Part shown: piece after piece, positions 1 through 5,229 of the stretch | How positions within the stretch are numbered: position 1 is the first letter of the stretch | Layout of the letters: every line of letters starts with the position of its first letter | DNA from: Alphaproteobacteria bacterium | Lineage (GTDB): Bacteria; Pseudomonadota; Alphaproteobacteria; ATCC43930; CGMCC-115725 | Length of the DNA: 5,229 bases | NCBI GenBank assembly: GCA_030037055.1 | Contig: JASHRZ010000307.1 | Span: forward strand, 1-5,229 | Direction of reading: 5' to 3' | Position numbers and translations under genes: made by a program | Notes under the pieces: generated by a model | Database searches by the model: none | The model's input: only the letters and a program-made list of their open reading frames with translations | What the model was told of the DNA's origin: nothing

Positions 1-181
1 GACCACGTCGTCGTATTCGGCGAAAGACACCTTCGGTCTTTGCTGTCCTATTACATCGAATACTACAATCAGGCCCGGACGCACCTCTCCTTAGGCAAGG
101 TCTCACGGATTGCCAGACCTGGCGAGACAGTCGGACGCATCGTCGCGCTCGCGGTCTCACCATCGCTACGCGCGAATCTGA
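1..181 (+). pseudogene. Integrase-type (DDE, rve domain) IS transposase, 3' fragment, frameshifted
   Basis: This is the C-terminal end of an integrase-core transposase; its 5' part lies outside the window. Frame 1 opens with DHVVVFGERHLRSLLSYYIE, followed by YYNQARTHLSLGK, which matches the conserved end of the rve catalytic domain in this IS group. The catalytic D, D and E residues would lie upstream or near the window edge. From about base 148 the frame decays. Bases 150-181 read LGGLHHRYARI-stop, the usual family tail, if two single-base deletions are allowed (one in the second Gly codon, one in the first His codon). The ancestral stop is TGA at 179-181. As it stands, frame 1 runs on to TAG at 214-216 with an unrelated tail. 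I infer an inactive copy. The family call is firm; the exact IS name cannot be given. Confidence 0.8.
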
Positions 182-420
182 GTTTTCAGTCGGGCCAGGT
201 TGCGCTTCCGCCCTAGAAAAGGCCCGCACGCGCCGCTTTTCTCGCTGGAAACGGCGCCAGATTCTCTTGTCGGCAGACGGGCTGGCGGAGGGGATGTCCG
301 CCAGAGATCCGAGGAATCACTTTCATATCAAGCGCGTAAAGCCTTCTGTCCGTGTCTGCCCACAGGTCGGCCCACGTCTTGTCGCGGGGAAGGGTCCCTG
401 CGAGAGATCGCGCTCGAGTT
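182..420. other. Spacer with no recognisable gene
   Basis: Short open frames cross this stretch on the plus strand, but none resembles a known protein and none has a convincing ribosome binding site. The first part probably includes the non-coding end of the IS whose transposase ends at 181; I could not identify its terminal repeat without the opposite end. A weak AAAAGGC...GCCGCTTTT inverted pair lies at about 217-240. It could be a chance match or a weak hairpin; it has a short T-run but an imperfect stem. On the minus strand this stretch is directly downstream of the substrate-binding-protein stop codon. Confidence 0.5.
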
Positions 421-525
421 TCATTCGATCACCTCGTCGGCGGTGGCGAGCAGCGCAGGTGCCACGGAGACGCCCAGCGCTTCGGCGGTCTTGAGGCTGA
501 TCACCAGCACGTTGAGACCGGGGAA
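421..525 (-). pseudogene. C-terminal remnant of ABC transporter substrate-binding protein (PF04392-like)
   Basis: The minus strand reads LNVLVISLKTAEALGVSV, then APALLATADEVIE and a TGA stop (421-423). This is the characteristic C-terminus of the periplasmic substrate-binding proteins often annotated as putative tryptophan/tyrosine transport proteins, whose usual form is close to LVINLKTAKALGLTVPPSLLARADEVIE. Only about 34 codons remain of a protein that normally has about 320 residues. Upstream, between about 505 and 530, the sequence changes abruptly into the IS630 transposase in another frame. The stop that now ends the IS630 frame (501-503) falls inside this remnant. No signal peptide or ligand-binding lobe remains, so it cannot function. 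The family match rests on a short but very characteristic tail. Confidence 0.7.
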
Positions 526-1338
526 CGCTTGACGGCCGCAGTCTTGTGCGTGCCGTAGTTGTCGACGATCAGGTGGGGGTCGAGATCGGCCGGCGTCTGC
601 TGATCGATGCGTTTGAGAAAGCGGAGGAATTCCCGCGCGCGGTGGCGCGGCATGCAGGCGCCTATCACTCTTCCATCCAGCATGTTGAGGGCGGCAAAGA
701 GCGTGGTCGTGCCGTGCCGCTTATAGTCATGGGTCATGGTGCCGGCCCGGCCCGGCTTCATCGGCAGTCCCGGCTGCGTGCGATCAAGCGCCTGGATCTG
801 GCTCTTCTCGTCGACCGAGAGCACCAGCGCCTTGGCCGGCGGGTTGAGATAGAGGCCAACGATGTCTTCGACCTTCTCGACGAAATCGGGATCGCGCGAC
901 AGCTTGAAAGTCTCGACCCGATGCGGCTGGAGGTTGTGGGCTCGCCAAATCTTCCGCACCGTCGACGGGGCCAACCCCACCTTCGCCGCCATCGTTGGCA
1001 GGCTCCAATGGGTGGCGTTCGACGGTGTTTCATGCAAGGTGAGGTCCACCACGCGCTTGATCGTCTCGGCGCTCAAGGGCTTACGCCCCGCCGGCCGGGT
1101 GCCGTCCTTGAGCAGCCCCTCGACCCCTTTGGCCACAAACCGGCGGCGCCATCGCCGGACCGTCAACAAGCTCTTGCCGACCTGGCCGGCAATCCTTGTC
1201 GCCGGCATCCCTTCAGCCGCCAACAACACGATCCGCGACCGCCACACCACCTTCTGCGCCGTGTTGCGGTCCCCTACAAGATTCTGCAAACCGCTCGCGG
1301 TCCGCAGGAGCCAAAAGAATGCGGTCCAGTCTGCTCAT
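501..1338 (-). pseudogene. IS630 family transposase, frameshifted at the N-terminus and truncated at the C-terminus
   Basis: This is a DDE transposase of the IS630/Tc1-mariner group. The main open frame (1289 to 501, TTG first codon) has an N-terminal helix-turn-helix region at about residues 25-50, a second winged-helix-like part at about 73-118, and the DDE core. The first catalytic Asp is in VLSVDEKSQIQALDR (D160) and the second in LIVDNYGTHK (D243). The third residue, Glu of the usual SWLNLVER-type motif, is absent: homology stops at about residue 255 and the last residues are encoded by the substrate-binding-protein remnant. The natural start is ATG at 1338, encoding MSRLDRILLAPADRERF. 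That segment is out of frame with the rest because of a one-base shift near 1285-1290. A GGAGG lies only one base before this ATG. Full-length relatives have about 350-360 residues, so about a quarter is missing. It cannot make an active transposase. Confidence 0.9.
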
Positions 1339-1486
1339 CCCTCCAGACGGTGGATGGCGTTGATTGACGAGGCATGGGACGGCTCCTTGTGATGCTAGTT
1401 GCCTGCAAGATGCAGCGTCTTGCGGGTAGTAGCACGGCCGGGCCATCCCACCAGCGGCCATTGGCGCTTGAGAACGAGTTACCTTG

Positions 1487-1610
1487 GACGGTTATTCTAT
1501 GCTTCCTCGGTAGCTGGTGCCTTCCGTTGCTCTCGGAACGAGAGCCGGGTTGCCTGCAGCCGGTGGAACGGGCATGTGTCGTGATTGGATCGGCACCCCG
1601 ACGGTTATTC
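1487..1610. repeat. Pair of 11-bp direct repeats, GACGGTTATTC
   Basis: The identical 11-mer GACGGTTATTC occurs at 1487-1497 and 1600-1610, 113 bp apart start to start. A second repeat, GTTGCCTGCA, also occurs twice nearby (1398-1407 and 1549-1558). The spacing differs between the two pairs, so this is not one simple tandem duplication. They may be traces of rearrangement, or chance matches in a GC-rich sequence. Confidence 0.4.
1529..1545. repeat. Perfect 7-bp inverted repeat (GCTCTCG-GAA-CGAGAGC)
   Basis: A seven-pair stem closes a three-base loop with no mismatches. No T-run follows on either strand, so it is not a standard intrinsic terminator. It lies 175 bp beyond the 3' end of the cyclase gene and about 190 bp upstream of the IS630 start. 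It could be a structured element or an IS end remnant; its role is unknown. Confidence 0.5.
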
Positions 1611-1631
1611 GATCACTTCATCTGCGATGCG
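1605..1631 (-). pseudogene. Possible second relic of a substrate-binding-protein C-terminus (RIADEVIE-stop)
   Basis: The minus strand reads RIADEVIE followed by TAA. This resembles the LARADEVIE-stop terminus typical of the family whose larger remnant lies at 421-525. The DNA of the two sites is also similar over about 25 bases, with differences mostly at third codon positions. Homology does not extend further upstream in any frame I could follow, so this may be a coincidence. Confidence 0.25.
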
Positions 1632-1719
1632 GGTTGAGCCGGCCACTAGGCCGTTGCCCCCGTTTCGAGGGTGTTGGCGAATTTGACGTCACATCGGCCC
1701 CTTTTGGTCGGCATCCCGT

Positions 1720-3471
1720 TCACGCAGGCAGACCGAGCTTCTGAAGATTCGCGACCATACGATCCAGTGCCGTCGAGGAGAACACCATTGCCCGCCGGTA
1801 CTTCGCCCCGGTCAGGTCCGGATAGGCGCGCATGACCTGCGTATAGGCTTCCCTCGCCTCGGCCATTCGTCCCGCGCCGGCCAAGGATGAAGCGAGATGG
1901 CGATAGATCCAGAGCGCGTGCGGCTGCTCCTCGAGTCCGCGCCGGTACATCGCCGCCGCCTCGTCATAGCGCTCCGCCACCTCATGCGCGGAACCGATGC
2001 CGACATGATTGTTGAAATTGGCCGGGTCGAGCGGGCTCAGCCGCAACGCGCGCTCGAACTTCTCGATCGCCTGGTCCGGCCGGTCCGCATAATTGTCCAG
2101 CCAGGCGAGCCGGCTCCAGGCCCAGGCGGCGTTCGGGTCGATGGCGAGCGCGCGCTCGAGCAGGACTCGCGCCGTACCGTGATTGCGCACGAAGGTGTGC
2201 ACGGCGCCGAGCACGGCGAGGATGAGTGGATCGTCGCTGCTGATGGCGGCCGCGCTCTCGGCCAGGCTCAGCGCGCGCGCCTGGCTCTGCACGACGTCCT
2301 CGGCCCACTGGTAGACCGAGCGCTGCGCGTGGCACCAGCCGGCAAGCGAGAGCGCAAGCGGGTAGTCGGGATCAATGGCGAGCGCCTTGTCGAGGAGATC
2401 GAGCGCCTTACCGCTCTCCTCCTTCTCCAGCGCCCACACATGCGGCATCGCCCGCATGGTGTAGCCATAAGCGCCTAGGTCCTGCGGCCGCTTCCGCCGC
2501 GCGCGCTCGATCTCGGCGATGCGGATCGAAGGCTGCAACGCGCCCGCCACCTGCTCCGTTATCCGGTCCTGGAGATCGAAGATATCATCGGTCGTGCCGT
2601 CATAGCGTCCCGCCCAGACATGCGCGCCGCCTTCGGTCTCGATCAGCTGGACGATGATGCGGATGCGGTTGCCGGCCTTCTGCACGCTGCCTTCGAGGAC
2701 ATAGGCGACGCCCAGCTCGCGGCCCACATCGCGCACATTCGCCGCCTTGCCCTTGTATGTGAAGGCGGAGTTGCGCGCGATGACGAAGAAAGAGCGGATG
2801 CGTGACAGCGCCGCAGTGGTGGCCTCGACGATCCCGTCCGCGAGATAGCTCAGGTCGCGCTCGCCGCTCATGGTGTCAAAGGGGAGAACGGCGATGGACG
2901 GCTTGTCGGGCAGAGCGAGGGCCGGCCTTGGCGGCGTCTCGGAGGCGGGGTCCACCCGGTACACGCGCACCGGCCATGCTATGTTCTTGAGCTGATGCTC
3001 ACCCGCGTCGACAAGCGAGATATCGAGCTTCCCGCGGACATCCTCCTGCACTCGCGCCGAGGCGCAGATGCCGCCGGGCTCGGCCAGGACTTCAAGCCGC
3101 GCCGCGACGTTGACCCCGTCCCCGAATATGTCGCCGCTATCCAGGATGATGTCGCCGACATTGACGCCGATCCGGAACTCGATCCGCTTGTGCTGCGCCT
3201 TCCCGATGTTGCGCTTCGCCATGCCGCGCTGGAGCTCGATGGCGCAGCGCATCGCGTCGACGACGCTCGCAAACTCGACCAGCAGACCGTCGCCCGTAGT
3301 TTTCACGATCCGGCCGCGATGCTCCTCGATCTTGGGATCGACCACCTCGCACCGGATCGCCTTGACCTCGGCGAGCGTCCCTTCTTCGTCGGCGCCCATC
3401 AGCAGGCTGTAACCGGCGATATCCGCTGCCAGAATAGCGGTAAGCCGCCGCTCGACGCGCTCACTTGCCAA
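1720..3471 (-). CDS. Class III adenylate/guanylate cyclase with TolB-like and TPR C-terminal region
   Basis: This is a 583-residue soluble nucleotide cyclase that likely makes cAMP from ATP in the cytoplasm. The cyclase homology domain spans about residues 8-175. Class IIIb-type active-site residues are all visible: metal ligands D17 (ADIAGYS) and D61 (KTTGDG), base-selecting K57 and D114 (SGDIFGD), and transition-state N121 and R125 (VNVAARL). The Lys/Asp pair favours ATP over GTP by family knowledge. Residues about 188-315, starting KPSIAVLPFDTMSGERDLSY, form the TolB/FlgO-like part common to rhizobial cyclases of this type. TPR-like helices follow from about 350 to 555, for example PDQAIEKFERALRLSP at 466-480. 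No signal peptide or membrane segment is seen. The start is TTG at 3471: the family usually begins at MASERVERRL, a GGAGG lies 7 bases upstream, and the next Met is residue 25. The ligand sensed and the target are unknown. It is the only intact gene in the window. Confidence 0.92.
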   Translation of the reverse strand: MASERVERRLTAILAADIAGYSLLMGADEEGTLAEVKAIRCEVVDPKIEEHRGRIVKTTGDGLLVEFASVVDAMRCAIELQRGMAKRNIGKAQHKRIEFRIGVNVGDIILDSGDIFGDGVNVAARLEVLAEPGGICASARVQEDVRGKLDISLVDAGEHQLKNIAWPVRVYRVDPASETPPRPALALPDKPSIAVLPFDTMSGERDLSYLADGIVEATTAALSRIRSFFVIARNSAFTYKGKAANVRDVGRELGVAYVLEGSVQKAGNRIRIIVQLIETEGGAHVWAGRYDGTTDDIFDLQDRITEQVAGALQPSIRIAEIERARRKRPQDLGAYGYTMRAMPHVWALEKEESGKALDLLDKALAIDPDYPLALSLAGWCHAQRSVYQWAEDVVQSQARALSLAESAAAISSDDPLILAVLGAVHTFVRNHGTARVLLERALAIDPNAAWAWSRLAWLDNYADRPDQAIEKFERALRLSPLDPANFNNHVGIGSAHEVAERYDEAAAMYRRGLEEQPHALWIYRHLASSLAGAGRMAEAREAYTQVMRAYPDLTGAKYRRAMVFSSTALDRMVANLQKLGLPA

Positions 3472-3478
3472 ACCTCGC

Positions 3479-3483
3479 CCTCC
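3479..3483 (-). promoter_or_regulatory. Ribosome binding site deciding the TTG start of the cyclase
   Basis: GGAGG on the minus strand is separated by 7 bases (GCGAGGT) from the TTG at 3471-3469. This near-ideal spacing supports the TTG start, since no ATG is available before residue 25, which lies inside the conserved metal-binding segment. I see no clear -35/-10 promoter upstream. Confidence 0.6.
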
Positions 3484-3515
3484 ACTTGTCGTCGTGGCCT
3501 AGCCCCTGGCGCGCC

Positions 3516-3530
3516 CCGCAATCCTTGCGG
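3516..3530. repeat. Perfect 6-bp hairpin (CCGCAA-TCC-TTGCGG)
   Basis: A perfect six-pair stem with a three-base loop lies about 45 bases upstream of the cyclase TTG. On the minus strand it would be in the cyclase leader or promoter region. No T-run follows. It could be a structure in the mRNA leader or a protein-binding palindrome; nothing further can be shown. Confidence 0.4.
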
Positions 3531-3587
3531 TATTGGTCAGGGCGGCCACTCAGTCGAGCCGGGCCTTCGTTCCTCGCCCCGGAAGGA

Positions 3588-3602
3588 CCTGGTCCAACCA
3601 GG
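3588..3602. repeat. Perfect 6-bp hairpin (CCTGGT-CCA-ACCAGG)
   Basis: A perfect six-pair stem with a three-base loop lies 64 bases beyond the decarboxylase stop codon. It has the same stem and loop size as the hairpin at 3516-3530 but a different sequence. There is no T-run, so it is at best a factor-dependent or weak terminator for the decarboxylase fragment. Confidence 0.4.
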
Positions 3603-3665
3603 CCCGCATGGTAGGCCAATATGGGGTTGCGGCCAATGCTGTCGAACGATCGGGCCTGAGGTGGG

Positions 3666-4829
3666 TCAGCAACCATTCACAATGTTGTCTCCGAGACGGA
3701 TAACCTCCTTCACGAGGAATTCCAGATCGCCGCGCCGCGTCCGGTGATTGTTAATTGCCGCACGCAGGCAATGTTCGCCATGCACAGTCGTATCCGACAG
3801 AGCGGCTATGCCTTCTTCCTGCAGCCTCAGCATGATTTCGGTATTGATCGACTTCAGAGCGGCGTGATCGAAACGATGACGCCGATAGCGGAAGCAGACA
3901 ATGTTGATCGTCGTCGGTGCGACCAGCTCCAGAACCGGCTCGGCCTCGATGAGGTCCGTGAGATAGCGGGCCTGGGCGATGTTCTGGTCGATCAAACGCC
4001 CGAACTTCTCGATGCCATGCTCCTTGAGAGACATCCAGATCTTGAGCGCCTTGAAGCCGCGCGACGTCTGCAAGCCGTATTCATGCAGCCAAGGGGCCGA
4101 TGCGAGGCCGCGAGCCGTCGTTTCCAAATATTCGTGCGTCACCGAAAATGCCTTGCGGTGCGCCGCGGCGTCGCGGACGAGCGCGCAGCCGGCCTCGAAG
4201 GGCGCGTGTAGCCACTTATGCGGATCGAGCGCGACCGAATGCGCCCTTTCGATACCGGCGACCCGGTAGGCGTTTTCGGGCGCAATCGCCAGGAGCGCGC
4301 CGATGCAACCATCGACATGCAGCCACAGATCTTCTTCCGCCGCCAATGTGCCCATTGCCGCCAAGTCATCGATCGCGCCGGTATTGACGGTTCCGGCGCT
4401 CGCGACGATGCAGGCGGGCCGAAATCCGGCGGAGCGGTCCTCGGCGATCGCCGAACGGAGCGCGCCGATATCGATGCGCAATCCGCTGTCGCTCCGAATC
4501 CGGCGCAGCGCGCAATTCCCGAGCCCGAGAGCTTCCATCGCTTTGCGATGACAGCCGTGAATTTGATCCGAGCCGTAGAAGCGCAGGGGCTTCTCAAGGG
4601 CGCCGACGCCATGCTCCCTGACGTCAACCCCTGACTTTTGATTCCGCGCAACGGTAAGGCCAATGAGATTGGCCATCGAGCCGCCGCTGACCAGGGTGCC
4701 GCTCGCCGATGCCGGAAAGCCGATCATCTCCTTGCACCAGTTGACCACCTGCTGATCCATAAGAGCCGCTGCGTGATCGCCGCCGCCGAGATTCGAGCCT
4801 TGGATCGCGGCAAGGAATTCGCCCAACCA
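3666..4829 (-). pseudogene. PLP-dependent group II amino acid decarboxylase (AADC/DDC-like), N-terminally truncated
   Basis: This is the large part of a pyridoxal-phosphate decarboxylase of the aromatic-L-amino-acid/tyrosine decarboxylase type, which would remove CO2 from an amino acid. It has no frameshift from WLGEFLAAIQG (about 4829) to the stop at 3666. Numbering from the longer open frame that begins at 4886, visible residues are the PLP-stacking His in SDQIHGCHRKAMEALG (H110), the pyridine-nitrogen Asp in LHVDGC (D192), and the Schiff-base Lys in ALDPHKW (K224). The C-terminal RAAINNHRTRRGDLEFLV (375-392) is the usual terminal motif. Relatives have about 470-490 residues. Here about 85 N-terminal residues, which help form the substrate pocket and the dimer in this fold, are replaced by group II intron sequence. 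The first 19 codons of the open frame from 4886 are intron reverse-transcriptase DNA read in the wrong frame. It is probably inactive; the substrate cannot be told. Confidence 0.88.
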
Positions 4830-5070
4830 GTTCCTCGCGCAGCCCCGCCAACCACCTCTCCAGGCCCGACGCCTCGATCCCCGCAAAGGTCATTCCGTCG
4901 CTGCCAGGCGCGCTCGCTTTTGCTCGGGCCAGCGCATAGGCGTGCCGCAGGATGTCCTCGCGGTACACCTTGTCGTAGAGCAGGTAGAAGCGGAAAGCAG
5001 GCTCCGCCTTCGCCTTGCGATACAGCTTTCTCTGAAGGGTCCGGATCTTCTCAGGTGTTGCCAGGCTCAT
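4828..5070 (-). pseudogene. ltrA: Group II intron reverse transcriptase/maturase, N-terminal fragment
   Basis: The minus strand from ATG 5070 reads MSLATPEKIRTLQRKLYRKA, then further typical segments such as FRFYLLYDKVYREDILRHAY, APGSDGMTF and ERWLAGLREEL. This is the start of an intron-encoded protein: the N-terminal extension and RT0/RT1 region of LtrA-like enzymes. About 81 codons remain of about 420-500; the YADD active site, maturase X domain and any endonuclease domain are missing. After codon 81 (4830-4828) homology ends and the DNA becomes the decarboxylase in a different frame. The same frame continues open as nonsense to 4624. A TTG two codons earlier (5076) is in frame, but ATG 5070 fits the family start and has AGGTGGGG about 9 bases upstream. 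It cannot support splicing or retrohoming. Confidence 0.88.
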
Positions 5071-5229
5071 CGCCAATCACCCCACCTCACCATCTTCGAA
5101 AGCACACCAGGAGTCAGGGCCCTTCCCTCCACCAGCATTACCTGGCTTCGACGGTCATACGACCCTGTCCGATTCCCGCCCGCGCCGCCGCCTATCGCGA
5201 CGTTGAGGCCGCTACCCTCACGCAGGTCG
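5071..5229 (-). ncRNA. Group II intron RNA, part upstream of the reverse transcriptase ORF (incomplete at window edge)
   Basis: In this element type the reverse transcriptase lies in intron domain IV, so the preceding DNA should encode domains I-III. Minus-strand sequence just before the ATG includes AGCCAGGTAATGCTGGTGGA, then GAAGGGCCCTGACTCCTGG, which look like conserved structured intron RNA. CCAGG at 5145-5141 can pair with CCTGG at 5111-5107, and GGTC/GACC can pair around 5154-5165. The intron 5' end (GUGYG) lies beyond 5229. I cannot assign domains exactly without a covariance model. Confidence 0.65.

Larger units (their letters stand above)
1339..1719. other. Intergenic region without a supported gene, about 380 bp
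   Basis: This lies between the 5' end of the IS630 transposase and the 3' end of the cyclase. Open frames here resemble no known protein and are broken by stops. A small minus-strand frame starts at ATG 1375 behind an AAGGAG; it runs about 32 codons into the IS630 start in another frame, so I do not call it a gene. The region holds a perfect hairpin (1529-1545), an 11-bp direct repeat (1487-1497 and 1600-1610), a 10-bp direct repeat GTTGCCTGCA (1398-1407 and 1549-1558), and a possible second substrate-binding-protein terminus (1605-1631). The upstream terminal repeat of the IS630 element should lie here, but with the other end deleted it cannot be identified. Confidence 0.5.
3472..3665. other. 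Spacer between the decarboxylase remnant and the cyclase
   Basis: An open frame crosses it on each strand, but neither resembles a known protein and both overlap real genes. It contains two small perfect hairpins, a repeated GGCCAAT (3614-3620 and 3631-3637), and the cyclase ribosome binding site. The 197-base distance suggests the cyclase is not co-transcribed in a tight operon with the decarboxylase. Confidence 0.5.
4821..5229 (-). mobile_element. Truncated group II intron, 5' portion, broken at about 4821-4830
   Basis: The intron RNA leader plus the first ~81 codons of its reverse transcriptase form one element that stops abruptly. Domains V and VI, needed for splicing, and most of the protein are gone. 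The break lies within about ten bases, where reverse-transcriptase GAGGAACTGG meets decarboxylase GGCGAATTCC on the minus strand. A normal intron would end with domain VI and an AY 3' end, so this is a deletion or recombination joint, not an insertion boundary. Confidence 0.8.

Noticed and set aside
200..532. Plus-strand open frame of 110 codons
   Set aside because: Its second half (SITSSAVASSAGATETPSAS) is the antisense reading of the substrate-binding-protein tail, a common false gene in rhizobial genomes.
546..1367. Long plus-strand open frame of 273 codons opposite the IS630 transposase
   Set aside because: It is the antisense shadow of a clear IS630 coding frame; its protein is Arg/His-rich and has no recognisable domain.
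1343..1375. Small minus-strand ORF starting MPRQSTPSTVW behind an AAGGAG
   Set aside because: The ribosome binding site is good, but the frame runs about 32 codons into the IS630 start in another frame and resembles nothing; too weak to call a gene.
1684..1691. TGACGTCA palindrome (CRE-like), tempting next to a cyclase
   Set aside because: CRE is a eukaryotic CREB site; bacterial CRP sites look different (TGTGA-N6-TCACA). The position is downstream of the cyclase gene, and an 8-bp palindrome is easily a chance match.
2995..3747. Plus-strand open frame of 250 codons across the cyclase start and spacer
   Set aside because: It lies antisense to the conserved cyclase domain, has no ribosome binding site of note and no family resemblance.
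4624..5076. Chimeric 150-residue RT-decarboxylase protein as a new fusion gene
   Set aside because: After codon 81 the frame reads decarboxylase DNA in the wrong frame, giving an Arg/Ser-rich nonsense tail, so this is not a functional fusion.
1..5229. CRISPR array, tRNA, rRNA or toxin-antitoxin pair
   Set aside because: No regularly spaced repeats, no cloverleaf-like segment and no paired small ORFs with recognisable motifs were seen.

Overview
The window looks like a GC-rich alphaproteobacterial genome, most likely Rhizobiales (Bradyrhizobium/Mesorhizobium-like). This is inferred from the protein families and the GC-rich codon use, not from a marker gene. Typical signs are a class III cyclase joined to a TolB-like and TPR region, an IS630 transposase with a VDEKSQIQALDR motif, an integrase-type transposase ending in a GGLHHRYAR-like tail, and a group II intron reverse transcriptase. 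The density of broken genes suggests an accessory region, such as a genomic island or a degraded insertion hotspot.

Layout. 1-181 (+) is the 3' end of a frameshifted integrase-type transposase. 182-420 has no recognisable gene. 421-525 (-) is the last ~34 codons of an ABC transporter substrate-binding protein, fused at its upstream side to an IS630 transposase (501-1338, -). That transposase has an N-terminal frameshift and has lost its C-terminal catalytic Glu. 1339-1719 is non-coding and holds a perfect hairpin, short direct repeats and a possible second substrate-binding-protein terminus. 1720-3471 (-) is the only gene that looks intact: a 583-residue soluble adenylate/guanylate cyclase with TolB-like and TPR parts. 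3472-3665 is a spacer with two perfect 6-bp hairpins. 3666 to about 4829 (-) is a PLP-dependent group II decarboxylase that has lost its N-terminus. About 4828-5229 (-) is the 5' part of a group II intron: intron RNA, then the first ~81 codons of its reverse transcriptase, joined directly and out of frame to the decarboxylase.

How the parts relate. I see no operon or pathway. The cyclase probably makes cAMP and has its own ribosome binding site with a TTG start. The rest records successive insertion, deletion and recombination: at least three element types (integrase-type IS, IS630, group II intron) and two host-gene remnants, joined at visible junctions near 521-530 and 4821-4830. I found no convincing new biological system. 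The most informative signals are the two junctions and the survival of an intact cyclase between degraded genes.
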